From assembly GCA_963794995.1 (NCBI GenBank), contig CAWCFV010000002.1:558001-622000 (forward strand): DNA of 64,000 bases. The letters are read 5' to 3'. A program made the position numbers and the translations under genes. The notes under the pieces were generated by a model, which ran no database searches, had not been told where the DNA came from, and worked only from the letters and a program-made list of their open reading frames with translations. Below, one piece after another: positions 52,024-60,584 of the stretch. The stretch comes from CAWCFV01 sp963794995 (GTDB lineage Bacteria; Actinomycetota; Actinomycetes; JACCUZ01). Each line of letters starts with the position of its first letter. Position 1 is the first letter of the stretch.

Positions 52024-53295
52024 ATGCCCGAGCAGACCGAGCTCGCGCCTCCACCCACGACGAGTCAGGCGAACGAGCGCGCTCTGCAGCTCCTGTTCAC
52101 CAGTGACCCGGTCCTCGTCGACGTCCGCCCGGCGATCGACGTCCTGCCCGGGCTCACGCGGGACACCGTCCTCACGTCGGGTCCCCCGCTGCCGTGGGAG
52201 GCGTACACCGGGGGCCAGCGACAGGCCGTGCTCGGGGGCGTGGTCTACGAGGGCCTCGCTCCGGACCTGGCCGCCGCCGAGAAGGCCCTCGACAGCGGCC
52301 AGGTCACGGTGGCGGGCTGCCACGACTACTCCTGCGTGGGCTCGTTGGCAGGGGTCACCACTGCGTCGATGCCCGTCCTGGTCGTCGAGGACGCCGGGTC
52401 CGGCCACCGGGGCTACTGCACCCTGTACGAGGGCGATACCCCCTCCCGACTCAACTACGGCGTCTACGACGACGCCGTACAGCGGAACCTCGAGCACCTG
52501 GCGCAGGTGATCGGCCCGGGACTCGGTGAGCTGGTGCGGTCGATCGACGGCGGCATCCCCGTACGCCCGCTGATGGAACGCGCGCTGCACCAGGGCGACG
52601 AGCTCCACAGCCGCAACACCGCCGCCTCGCTGCTGTTCCTGCGCGCGGTCGTACCGGCCCTCATCGAGCTGGACAGCGTGACCGCTCGTCCGATCGCCGA
52701 CTACCTGACATCGGGTGACTACTTCTTCCTGCGCCTGTCGATGGCGGCCTGCAAGTCGATGTCCGACCGTCTCTACGACGTCGAGAGCTCCTCGATCGTC
52801 ACGGCCATGGCCTTCTCCTGCAAGGAGTTCGGGATCCGTGTCGCAGGGCAGGGAGATCGCTGGTTCCGAGGACCGCTGCCCGTCGCCGAGGAGTTCCACC
52901 TGTCCCCAGGACACACGGCGCAGGACATCGAGGTCATGGGAGGCGAGAGTCCCATCACCGAGGTGTGCGGCCTGGGCGGCATGGCGCAGGCGTGCGCGTT
53001 CCCGCTCCAGACCTACCAGGGCGGCAGCCCCGAGACCATGGTCGAGCGCAACCTCGAGATGTACGCCATCACGGCGGCCGAACACCCTCGGTTCAAGATT
53101 CCCTTCCTGCGGTACCGCGGCACCCCCGTAGGCATCGACGCGCACCGGGTGGTCGAGACCGGCACGACGCCGGTCATGGACGTCGGCATCGCCGGCCGCG
53201 CCGGTGGCCAGATCGGCGCCGGCAGCTTCCGCGCCCCCCTCGAGCCCTTTCGGGCGGCCGCCCTCGCGCTCTCTCAAGGCGCCGCCTCGGCTTGA
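52024..53295 (+). CDS. DUF1116 family protein
   Basis: 423 aa, full length for DUF1116 (YlbE/YahG family). Family-like segments are ANERALQLLFTSDPVLVDVRPAIDVLPGL at the N-terminus, VTVAGCHDYSCVGSLAGVTTASMPV near residue 100, and FSCKEFGIRVAG and GGESPITEVCGLGGMAQACAFPLQ in the C-terminal half. In E. coli YlbE is one subunit of a catabolic oxamate carbamoyltransferase with FdrA; no FdrA-like gene is visible here. First gene of the operon, after GAGAGGG and a LacI-type operator. The reaction in this setting is unknown. Confidence 0.85.
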   Translation: MPEQTELAPPPTTSQANERALQLLFTSDPVLVDVRPAIDVLPGLTRDTVLTSGPPLPWEAYTGGQRQAVLGGVVYEGLAPDLAAAEKALDSGQVTVAGCHDYSCVGSLAGVTTASMPVLVVEDAGSGHRGYCTLYEGDTPSRLNYGVYDDAVQRNLEHLAQVIGPGLGELVRSIDGGIPVRPLMERALHQGDELHSRNTAASLLFLRAVVPALIELDSVTARPIADYLTSGDYFFLRLSMAACKSMSDRLYDVESSSIVTAMAFSCKEFGIRVAGQGDRWFRGPLPVAEEFHLSPGHTAQDIEVMGGESPITEVCGLGGMAQACAFPLQTYQGGSPETMVERNLEMYAITAAEHPRFKIPFLRYRGTPVGIDAHRVVETGTTPVMDVGIAGRAGGQIGAGSFRAPLEPFRAAALALSQGAASA

Positions 53296-53354
53296 CCACA
53301 GTCCCCACCTCGCCCCAGCCCCACGCGCTCTCAGCGACCTCGACAGGAGACCCG

Positions 53355-54713
53355 ATGGACACCGTCAACGCCATCTCGCAGGACCACCACCAGATGGCCA
53401 AGGACCTGGCCGGAAAGGGCGTTCGGTACGCGCTCGCCAGCTGGATGGACGTGCTGGGCCGCCCCAAGTCGAAGATGGTGCCCATCGACCATCTTCCTCA
53501 TCTGATTGCCGGGTCCGAGCGCTACACCCCCCGAGGCATGGGTGGCATCGGTGTCATGGACCCCGTCGAGGACGAAGTGGCGGGCATCCCGGACGTCACG
53601 ACACTCAAGGTCCTGCCGTGGGATCGACGCATCGCATGGATGGTCGCCGACATGTCGTGGGGTGGGCGCGAACCCTACGCACTGTGTGGCCGCTCGATCC
53701 TCAAGAAGCAGGTCGAGGCGGCGGCCGAGCTCGGGTTCGTCGCGCAGCTGGGCGTCGAGCCCGAGTTCTACGTCTTCAAGCCTGAGTCGCTGCAGGCCGG
53801 CAGCACGCAGCTGGTGCCGATGGCGATCAGCGGTGAGATCAAGCCCTCCCCCGCATACGACGTCGAGACGACCCTGGACTCGATGGCCTTCCTCGACAAG
53901 ATGGCGACCTACATGGACGAGCTGGGGTTCGGGCTGTTCAGCTTCGACTCCGAGGGCGGTGAGGGCCAGTACGAGTTCGACTTCAGCCACGCCCCGGTGC
54001 TCGAGGCGGCAGACCGGATGACGTTGTTCCGCCTGATGGTCCGCCAGACGGCCAAGGAGTGCGGTCTGCTCGCCACGTTCATGCCGAAGCCCTTTGCCGA
54101 CCTGTGGGGATCGGGCGCGCACTTCAACATGAGCCTGGAGGACACCGGTACGGGCGAGAACGTCTTCCGCGACGCCACGGACAAGAGCCAGTGGACGAAG
54201 GAGACCTACCACTTCATCGGTGGCGTGCTGAGCCATGCGCGGGCGCTCACCGCCCTGGCGAACCCGACGACCAACTCCTACCGCCGGCTGGTTCCCCGGC
54301 TGGCAGACGGACAGATCTCCTGGGCGCCGACAAAGATCAGCTACGGGTACAACAACCGCTCGTGCATGCTTCGGCTGCCGGCCAACCGGCCCGCGATCGA
54401 GAACCGCGCAGTCGACAGCGCGGCCAACACCTACCTCACGAGCGCCTACATGCTGGCCGCCGGCCTGGACGGGATCCGGCGCGGGACCGAACCGGGCGAT
54501 GCCCGTGACGACCTCTCCTACATGGCTGACGTCGCCACGCTGCCCCGGAGCCTGCGTGAGGCGGTCGACGCCTTCCAGGAGGACCCACTGACGCACGAGG
54601 TGTTCCACCCGACCTTCATCCGCGAGTACAGCGAGATGAAGCTCGCCGAGTGGGAGACGGCCAACCTCGAGGTCACCGACCGCGAGCGGTCCGCCTACCT
54701 GCTGAACCTGTGA
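53355..54713 (+). CDS. Glutamine synthetase-family ligase, gamma-glutamylamide synthetase-like
   Basis: 452 aa glutamine-synthetase fold. The N-terminal domain holds YALASWMDVLGRPKSKMVP; catalytic-domain motifs are GVEPEFYVFKP near residue 135, DSEGGEGQYEFDFSHAP near residue 200, GSGAHFNMSL near residue 253, NPTTNSYRRLVPR near residue 303 and NNRSCMLRLP near residue 333. It resembles GlnT/GMAS-type ligases, which join glutamate to an amine, more than primary glutamine synthetase. ATG at 53355 follows ACAGGAGA. The next gene, coupled to it, encodes a matching gamma-glutamyl hydrolase. Confidence 0.85.
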   Translation: MDTVNAISQDHHQMAKDLAGKGVRYALASWMDVLGRPKSKMVPIDHLPHLIAGSERYTPRGMGGIGVMDPVEDEVAGIPDVTTLKVLPWDRRIAWMVADMSWGGREPYALCGRSILKKQVEAAAELGFVAQLGVEPEFYVFKPESLQAGSTQLVPMAISGEIKPSPAYDVETTLDSMAFLDKMATYMDELGFGLFSFDSEGGEGQYEFDFSHAPVLEAADRMTLFRLMVRQTAKECGLLATFMPKPFADLWGSGAHFNMSLEDTGTGENVFRDATDKSQWTKETYHFIGGVLSHARALTALANPTTNSYRRLVPRLADGQISWAPTKISYGYNNRSCMLRLPANRPAIENRAVDSAANTYLTSAYMLAAGLDGIRRGTEPGDARDDLSYMADVATLPRSLREAVDAFQEDPLTHEVFHPTFIREYSEMKLAEWETANLEVTDRERSAYLLNL

Positions 54714-55408
54714 CCGTCGTCGCCGTCGTGGTGGGGCGTACCGAGGGGTACCTCTCGCTGCACCAGAGCTACGTCGCCTCGGTCGCCGCGGCAGGCGGGG
54801 TGCCGTTGCTCGTTCCCGCCTGCTCCCCCGATGACGACGGCCGCCTCGAGCGCGCGCTCGACGTCGCCGACGTGCTCCTGCTGGCGGGCGGCGGTGACAT
54901 CAGCCCCTCGGCGTACGGAGCCGAAGCGGCCACCACTCTCGACCACGTCGACCCGGTCCGCGACGCGGTGGAGCTGCGCGCCATCGCCTGGGCACGATCG
55001 CACGAGACCCGGATCCTGGGCATCTGCCGTGGGTCTCAGCTGCTCGCCGTCGCCTCGGGCGGCACCCTGATCCAGGACCTCCCGGCGGCGGGCTTCGAGT
55101 CCCATGTCGACGTGCGCCACGACCGCGAGTACGCGGGCCTCCAGCACGTCGTCAAGGCCGAGCCGGGCAGCCTCGCCGAGCGCTTGCTGGGCGGGCTGGA
55201 GGAGGTCAACTCCCACCACCATCAGGCGGTGGACACCCCCGGTGACGGTCTCGCGGCGACCGCCTGGAGCGCTGACGGGGTCATCGAGGCGGTCGAGGGC
55301 ACGAACGTGCTCGGTGTGCAGTGGCATCCCGAGTCGGTCATCGCCAAGGATCCGCGGCACTTGCGTCCATTCCAGTGGCTCGTCGACGGAGAGGCAGAGT
55401 GGCAGTAA
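54710..55408 (+). CDS. PuuD-like class I glutamine amidotransferase (gamma-glutamyl hydrolase)
   Basis: 232 aa class I glutamine amidotransferase fold of the peptidase C26 type. The nucleophile Cys is in RILGICRGSQLLAVASGG near residue 105, and the His/Glu pair in VLGVQWHPESVI near residue 205. VLLLAGGGDISPSAYG near residue 60 is typical of PuuD, which removes glutamate from gamma-glutamyl amines. GTG at 54710 overlaps the ligase stop (GTGA), pointing to one pathway that adds and later removes a gamma-glutamyl group. Confidence 0.88.
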   Translation: MTVVAVVVGRTEGYLSLHQSYVASVAAAGGVPLLVPACSPDDDGRLERALDVADVLLLAGGGDISPSAYGAEAATTLDHVDPVRDAVELRAIAWARSHETRILGICRGSQLLAVASGGTLIQDLPAAGFESHVDVRHDREYAGLQHVVKAEPGSLAERLLGGLEEVNSHHHQAVDTPGDGLAATAWSADGVIEAVEGTNVLGVQWHPESVIAKDPRHLRPFQWLVDGEAEWQ

Positions 55409-56946
55409 TGAGGAGATCGCTGAGCCCCACGACATCCGGCCCCGTCTCGTCCAAGGACCAGGTGGGACGGATCGAGCAGTACGGCATCGAGTACATCCCG
55501 GAGGACGAACGCCGCTCCCACCCCAAGAACCTCTTCACGATCCTCTTCGGGGGCAGCCTCACCTTCAGCCTGATCATCATCGGCTGGTTCCCCATCGCCT
55601 TCGGGCTCAGCTTCTGGCAGGCAGCGTCGGCCGTCGTCGTCGGCTCCGCGGTCGGGGCCTGCCTGCTCGCTCCCATGGGGCTGATGGGCCCGCGCAGCGG
55701 TACCAACAACCCGGTCTCGAGCGGCGCGTACTTCGGCGTCGCCGGTCGACTCATCGGCTCGTTCCTCGAGGCGACAGCGTCGCTCGCCTTCGCTGCGTTG
55801 AGCATCTGGACAGGCGGCGACGCGCTCGCAGGCGCGCTGCAGGCGTTCTTCGACATCGAGGACTCGAGCGTCCCGCGGCTCTTCGCCTATGCCGTACTGA
55901 GCGTCATCGTCACGTTCGTGTCGATCCTCGGCCATGCCAACATGGTGGCGGCGCAACGCTTCATGATCCCGACCGCCGGCCTGGCGATGCTCGTCGGGCT
56001 CGTGGTCTACGGCCGCGACTTCGACCCCTCGTACTCAGGGTCGGGAGAGTACGTCTTCGGGACGGTGGGAGCGACGTGGTTGGTGTCCGCCGTCATCTGC
56101 GGATCGACCGTCGCTTCCTATGGTGCGTACGCCGGGGACTGGACGCGCCACATCTCCCACAAGATGCACGGCGACCGAGCGGTGCTGAAGGCGATGTTCC
56201 TCGGTGGGCTCTTCGGCATGGGCGGCCCGTTCATGTGGGGCACGTTCACCTCCGCGGCGATCTTCTCGTCCGGCACCGCCGACGGCGACACACCGTACGT
56301 GCTGGGGCTCGTCGACGCGGCTCCACTGTGGTACGTGCCAGCCCTGATCTACCTGGGGCTCGCCTCCGGCACCGCGCAGGCAGTGATCAACACCTACGGC
56401 ACCGGCCTGGACATGTCCGCGATCATCCCGAGGCTGAGTCGCGTCCAGGCGACGGTGCTGGCCTGCGTCATGGCAACCTTCCTCGTGTACCTGGGCCACT
56501 TCAACAGCGCGATCATCGACGGGGTGGTCGTCTTCCTCACGCTGCTGGCCTCGTTCTCCATCCCGTGGATCATCATGGTGGCCATCGGTCACTTCCGGCG
56601 ACGGGGCTTCTACGACCCCGACGCACTGCAGGTGTTCAACCGCGGGCAGCGAGGCGGGATCTACTGGTTCACCCACGGTTTCAACGTCCCGGCCATGGCG
56701 GTGTGGACCTTGTCGACATCGATCGGCTTGTTGTTCGCCAGCAACGCGTGGTTCGTCGGGCCGGGCGCAAGAGCGCTGGACGACCTTGACCTCAGCTTCC
56801 TCGTCGCCGGCCTCACAGCCGTGGTGCTGTACACGCTGTCCCTCCGCTTGTTCCCGGACCCGCCGGAGGTGCTCGGAAAGGCCGTCGACGGTGGCACCAG
56901 CATGCCCATCCAGCGCACTGACGTCGCGGCGGAGGAGGTTGTGTGA
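55408..56946 (+). CDS. NCS1 family permease (purine-cytosine permease-like)
   Basis: 512 aa with about twelve transmembrane helices. The N-terminus RIEQYGIEYIPEDERRSHPKNLF and the helix-1 region FGGSLTFSLIIIGW are typical of NCS1 nucleobase, hydantoin or allantoin transporters; GTNNPVSSGAYFGVAGR and ASYGAYAGDWTRHI are further family segments. It would bring the operon's substrate into the cell. ATG at 55408 overlaps the preceding TAA by one base. The substrate is unknown. Confidence 0.9.
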   Translation: MRRSLSPTTSGPVSSKDQVGRIEQYGIEYIPEDERRSHPKNLFTILFGGSLTFSLIIIGWFPIAFGLSFWQAASAVVVGSAVGACLLAPMGLMGPRSGTNNPVSSGAYFGVAGRLIGSFLEATASLAFAALSIWTGGDALAGALQAFFDIEDSSVPRLFAYAVLSVIVTFVSILGHANMVAAQRFMIPTAGLAMLVGLVVYGRDFDPSYSGSGEYVFGTVGATWLVSAVICGSTVASYGAYAGDWTRHISHKMHGDRAVLKAMFLGGLFGMGGPFMWGTFTSAAIFSSGTADGDTPYVLGLVDAAPLWYVPALIYLGLASGTAQAVINTYGTGLDMSAIIPRLSRVQATVLACVMATFLVYLGHFNSAIIDGVVVFLTLLASFSIPWIIMVAIGHFRRRGFYDPDALQVFNRGQRGGIYWFTHGFNVPAMAVWTLSTSIGLLFASNAWFVGPGARALDDLDLSFLVAGLTAVVLYTLSLRLFPDPPEVLGKAVDGGTSMPIQRTDVAAEEVV

Positions 56947-57818
56947 CTCTGACGCACCAGGAGTTCCGCGCTCAGCAGCGGCATGTGACGTTGCCTGGCC
57001 TCGGACCGCTCGAGCTCGACCTGGCCTACACGGAGGCGGGTGAGGGCGATCCCGTCGTGCTGCTGCACGGTATCCCGACCTGGTCCTACCTGTACGCGGA
57101 CGTCGTGCCGCTGCTGTCCGAGCACTGCAGGGTGCTGGCCGTCGACATGATCGGCCACGGTTGGTCCGACCGGCGGGACCGCTTCGACCGGTCCCTGCGG
57201 GCTCAGGCAGCCGCGATGGTGCGGTTCCTGGACGTTTCCGGAATCGAGCGGGCGACGTTCGTCGGGCACGACACAGGGGGTGGCGTCGCTCTCATTCTCG
57301 GCATCGAGCACCCTGAACGCGTCGCGCGCCTTGTCCTGACCAACGCCGTCGCCTATGACTCCTGGCCGATCGAGGACATGATCGCGCTGGGCGACCCGCA
57401 ATGGCGACACAAGCCTCCCGGCGAGGTCAGCAGGTTCGTCGCGGGTGGTCTGTCCGAGGGCATCGCACGGCCGGATCGCCTGACGACTGCCTTCATGGAA
57501 GGGATCGTCGCCCCCTACGAGGACGCCGAAGGAGCTCTGAGCCTGATCCGGGACGCGAGTGCGCTCAACACGAACCACACGATGGAGCTGGTCGACCGTC
57601 ACGCGTCGATTCGTGCGCCCACGCTGATGCTGTGGGGCATGCACGACCCCTGGCAGCCACTGTCCGACGGCGAGCGCCTGGCCCGGGAGATACCCGACGC
57701 CCGGCTGGTCAAGGTCGACGCCTCCCACTGGATTCCGCAGGATGCACCGCAGGAGTTCGCAGCGGCGATCGCCCACTTCCTCGCTGAGACGTCAGCCGCT
57801 GCCCACACCCCCACATGA
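56943..57818 (+). CDS. Alpha/beta hydrolase with Asp nucleophile, haloalkane dehalogenase-like
   Basis: 291 aa alpha/beta hydrolase. The oxyanion segment VVLLHGIPTWSYLYADVVP is near residue 38, and the nucleophile elbow is FVGHDTGGGVALILG near residue 103, with Asp instead of Ser. An acid residue lies in WGMHDPWQP near residue 235 and the His in DASHWIPQD near residue 262. An Asp nucleophile with HGxPTWSY is the pattern of haloalkane or haloacid dehalogenases and epoxide hydrolases rather than esterases. GTG at 56943 overlaps the permease stop. Confidence 0.87.
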   Translation: MTLTHQEFRAQQRHVTLPGLGPLELDLAYTEAGEGDPVVLLHGIPTWSYLYADVVPLLSEHCRVLAVDMIGHGWSDRRDRFDRSLRAQAAAMVRFLDVSGIERATFVGHDTGGGVALILGIEHPERVARLVLTNAVAYDSWPIEDMIALGDPQWRHKPPGEVSRFVAGGLSEGIARPDRLTTAFMEGIVAPYEDAEGALSLIRDASALNTNHTMELVDRHASIRAPTLMLWGMHDPWQPLSDGERLAREIPDARLVKVDASHWIPQDAPQEFAAAIAHFLAETSAAAHTPT

Positions 57819-58450
57819 GAGTTCTTGCTCTCAATGCCAGCCCCCGCACCGACGGCAACACGTCGGTGCTGGCCGAGGCCGCTGCGACCGGAGCCCGCGA
57901 CGGCGGCCATGACGTCACCGTGATCCAGCTCGACAGATTCGTCGACGGCGCGCTGCGCGACTGTCGCCGCTGCCGCCGCCCTGACGGCGGCTGCGCCATC
58001 CCTGACGACTACGAGCTTCTGCTCACCGAGCACTTGCTGCAGGCAGACGGGCTGCTACTCGCAACACCGCTGTACTGGTACGGCATGAGCGGCCAGCTCA
58101 AGTCCATGTTCGACCGCCTCTTCTGCTACATGTCGCCCGGCTACCCACGGTCCGCTGAAGTCCTCGCCGGCTTGCCCGGCAAGCGAGTCGGTGTGCTCGT
58201 CGCCTGCGAGGAGAGCTACCCCGGTGCGACCCTGGGGCTACGGGCGCAGCTCCACGAGCTCACGCGCTACCTCCACCAGGAACTGGTCGACGTCGTCATC
58301 GGAGTCGGGAACAGCCGCGGCGAGGTCGCGCGCGACCCCAACGACCCGGTGGGCGCCGCCAGGGACCTCGGACGGCGATTGTTCGACGTACGTGTCGCGG
58401 ATTACCACTTCGACACCGCTCGCGACCATTCCGTCTGGCCCCGTGACTGA
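57815..58450 (+). CDS. NAD(P)H-dependent FMN reductase family protein
   Basis: 211 aa flavodoxin-like fold. The FMN phosphate loop MRVLALNASPRTDGNTSVLAE is at the N-terminus and ATPLYWYGMSGQLKSMFDRL near residue 85 is the family's second flavin segment. Cys residues in DCRRCRRPDGGCAIPDDY near residue 50 are typical of this iron-sulfur-flavoprotein-like subgroup. It probably supplies or uses reduced flavin in the operon's pathway. ATG at 57815 overlaps the hydrolase stop (ATGA). Last gene of the operon. Confidence 0.87.
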   Translation: MRVLALNASPRTDGNTSVLAEAAATGARDGGHDVTVIQLDRFVDGALRDCRRCRRPDGGCAIPDDYELLLTEHLLQADGLLLATPLYWYGMSGQLKSMFDRLFCYMSPGYPRSAEVLAGLPGKRVGVLVACEESYPGATLGLRAQLHELTRYLHQELVDVVIGVGNSRGEVARDPNDPVGAARDLGRRLFDVRVADYHFDTARDHSVWPRD

Positions 58451-58459
58451 CGTTCGCCC

Positions 58460-59491
58460 TCAACCTTGCGCAGGGGACCCACGCCGCGCAGTAGACCCCC
58501 GCTCACACAGGGCGGCGGGCACCCGGCGGTGATGAGGGCCCCCCTCGGGGTCAGCCGTCAGCTCGAGCAGCGCCTCGACGGCCTGTCTCCCGATCGTCGC
58601 AGGATTGAGCATCGTTCCGGTCACCTGCGGGGTGGTGAGCTCGAGCGTGGAGCTGTCGACCGCACTGCATACGCCGAGTTCGCCAGGGACGTCGATCCCT
58701 CGGCGCTGAGCCTCATGCAGAACCCCCAGGGCCAGCTCCTCCGAGCTGGCGAAGATCGCGTCAGGGGCTGGTTCCCGCGCGAGAAGAGTGGTCAGCGCCT
58801 TCGCGGCAGCCGTCTCGCTCGGCGTCTCCCCCACTTGCACGGCCTGTGGCTCGACACCTCGCGCCCTGGCCCAGTCCCGGTACGCATCGAGCATGTCCAC
58901 GACGTAGGAACGGGAGGTGTTCGTGATGATGAGCGCCGGGCGCTGGTAGCCCTCCCGCTCGAGATGGTCGAGGACGGTTCGTGCCGCCCCGACGTGGTCG
59001 TTGTCCACGACAGACCTGACGCCTGAGCCGACGGTCACGCGGCCCGTCGTCACCATCGGTCTGTTCAGCTGCCACTCGGCCTTGAACAGGGGCTCGTCAC
59101 CCCGAGGATCCACCACGATGACCCCGTCGACCGCGAACTCGGCCAGGTCCAGTGCGTCCACGTTGGGCGGTGTGAGGATGAGGGCATAGCCGCTGTCTGC
59201 AGCCGCCGCCGACGCGCCGTTCAGCAGATCCAGGAAGTAGTCGGATCGTGGAATCAGCGCCCGGGTGGTCGTCGGCTCGCTGAAGCTCGCGACCTGGATA
59301 GCCATGGTGCGGCTGCGTCGCGTCACCAGTTGCTGGGCATGGACGTTCGGGCGGTACCCCAGCTCCGCGGCGGCCTGGAGCACGCGCCGCCTGGTCGCCT
59401 CGGCTACCCGCCCGTGACCACTGAAGACGTGCGAGACCGTGGTGATCGATACGCCGGCGGCTATCGCGACATCCCGGATGTTGCTCGCCAA
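58460..59491 (-). CDS. LacI family transcriptional regulator
   Basis: 343 aa. The LacI helix-turn-helix IRDVAIAAGVSITTVSHVFSGHGRVAEATRRRVLQAAAELGYRP occupies residues 5-48 in full, followed by a periplasmic-binding-protein-like sensor domain with DGVIVVDPRGDEPL and FASSEELALGVLHEAQRRG. It ends 9 bp from the convergent operon at 52024-58450 and is its likely repressor; a LacI-type operator stands in front of that operon. The effector should be the operon's substrate. Confidence 0.92.
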   Translation of the reverse strand: MASNIRDVAIAAGVSITTVSHVFSGHGRVAEATRRRVLQAAAELGYRPNVHAQQLVTRRSRTMAIQVASFSEPTTTRALIPRSDYFLDLLNGASAAAADSGYALILTPPNVDALDLAEFAVDGVIVVDPRGDEPLFKAEWQLNRPMVTTGRVTVGSGVRSVVDNDHVGAARTVLDHLEREGYQRPALIITNTSRSYVVDMLDAYRDWARARGVEPQAVQVGETPSETAAAKALTTLLAREPAPDAIFASSEELALGVLHEAQRRGIDVPGELGVCSAVDSSTLELTTPQVTGTMLNPATIGRQAVEALLELTADPEGGPHHRRVPAALCERGSTARRGSPAQG

Positions 59492-59796
59492 TGCACCTCC
59501 ATCCCCCGCATTCGGCCTCCAGCGTAACGCCGTCCTTCACCATCGGCCTTGCCGACCGATGCCTGCCGATCCCCGCGACGGCGCGCTGGTCGCCTCCTGG
59601 TACGACGTGATGGTCGTCGAGAGAGCGGCACCAAAGGGCAGGTCAGGACGCGGTGCGACGGTTGTCATGACCGACAGATTGCATTCGCGCCATGTCTCCG
59701 TTGCGGTCTCGTGACATCGGGCCAGGTCTGTGTGGGTGACGTTGCCAGGGGGGTAGGGCCTGATGATCGAACGCCCAGACACGTGGAGGAAGAGCT
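59492..59796 (+). other. Intergenic region upstream of the Asp23 cluster
   Basis: This 305-bp gap holds the promoters of the LacI gene and the alkaline-shock cluster. GTCATGAC at 59664-59671 is a short perfect palindrome. GGGTAG at 59751-59756, with GTGT 17 bases upstream, weakly resembles a general-stress (SigB/SigF-type) promoter, 41 bp before the first cluster gene. No coding frame was convincing. Confidence 0.4.
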
Positions 59797-60279
59797 ATGA
59801 CTCAGACCACCCAGGACAAGCCGAGCGTGACGTCGAAGACCTCGGAGAGCTCATCGTCGGTGGTCTCGCAGGGGACCGGCGCGCTGGACAGCTCGCACGG
59901 CCGCACCAGCGTCGCCGACACCGTCGTGACGAAGATCGCCGCGATCGCGACCCGCGAGGTCTCCGGTGTCCATGAGCTGGGCAAGGGGACGGCTCGTGCG
60001 ATGGGACAGCTGCGAGAGCGGATCCCGGGATCGTCCGGGCCCTCGGTGTCCCAGGGTGTCTCCGTCGAGGTGGGCGAGACCCAGGCCGCCGTCGACGTCG
60101 ACGTCGTCGTGGACTACGGCGTGAGCATCGCCGACCTCGCGAAAGGTATCCGGCGCAATGTCATCAGCTCGGTCGAGCGCATGACCGGGCTGGAGGTCGT
60201 CGAGGTGAACGTGGCGGTCGACGACGTCTACATCGCGGGCGACGACGACGAGCAGCAGAGCCCCTCGCGCGTCCAGTGA
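59797..60279 (+). CDS. Asp23/Gls24 family envelope stress response protein
   Basis: 160 aa. After a Ser/Thr-rich N-terminus, the Asp23 domain runs from about residue 38: TSVADTVVTKIAAIATREVSGVHELG, then VEVGETQAAVDVDVVVDYGVSIADLAKGIRRNVISSVERMTGLEVVEVNVAVDDVYI. In Firmicutes these proteins coat the inner face of the membrane through a membrane anchor. GGAGGAAGAGCT precedes the ATG. It is the first and largest Asp23 protein of the cluster; the next gene overlaps it by 4 bp. Confidence 0.93.
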   Translation: MTQTTQDKPSVTSKTSESSSSVVSQGTGALDSSHGRTSVADTVVTKIAAIATREVSGVHELGKGTARAMGQLRERIPGSSGPSVSQGVSVEVGETQAAVDVDVVVDYGVSIADLAKGIRRNVISSVERMTGLEVVEVNVAVDDVYIAGDDDEQQSPSRVQ

Positions 60280-60584
60280 CGACCGTCGAGCCGGACGCGG
60301 ACCTCGTCGCCGAGGCGGCGCTGTCCGTGCCGGGAGTCACCGGTCTCGGCGGCGGCGCAGCCGGAGCCGTGGCGACGTACCTTCCGGGACGGCAGGTCCC
60401 AGGCATCCGGATCGACGACGACGTCGTGTCCGTGCACGTGACGGTGTCCTTGGACCGGCCGATCCTTCCGGTGGCTGCGTCCGTCCGCGGCGCAGTTGCC
60501 CCACTGGTGCACGGTCGCGCCGTCGACGTCGTGATCGAGGACGTCGAGCCGGCGACAGCCACCGGGACCGACCCACCGGGATGA
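60276..60584 (+). CDS. Short Asp23-like protein
   Basis: 102 aa. AEAALSVPGVTGLGGGAAGAVATYLPGRQVPGIRIDDDVVSVHVTVSLDRPILPVAASVRGAV follows the strand-helix order of an Asp23 domain in shortened form, ending DVVIEDV before a polar tail. GTG at 60276 overlaps the previous gene. Probably a partner or antagonist of the full Asp23 protein in the same membrane-associated layer. Confidence 0.82.
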   Translation: MTTVEPDADLVAEAALSVPGVTGLGGGAAGAVATYLPGRQVPGIRIDDDVVSVHVTVSLDRPILPVAASVRGAVAPLVHGRAVDVVIEDVEPATATGTDPPG

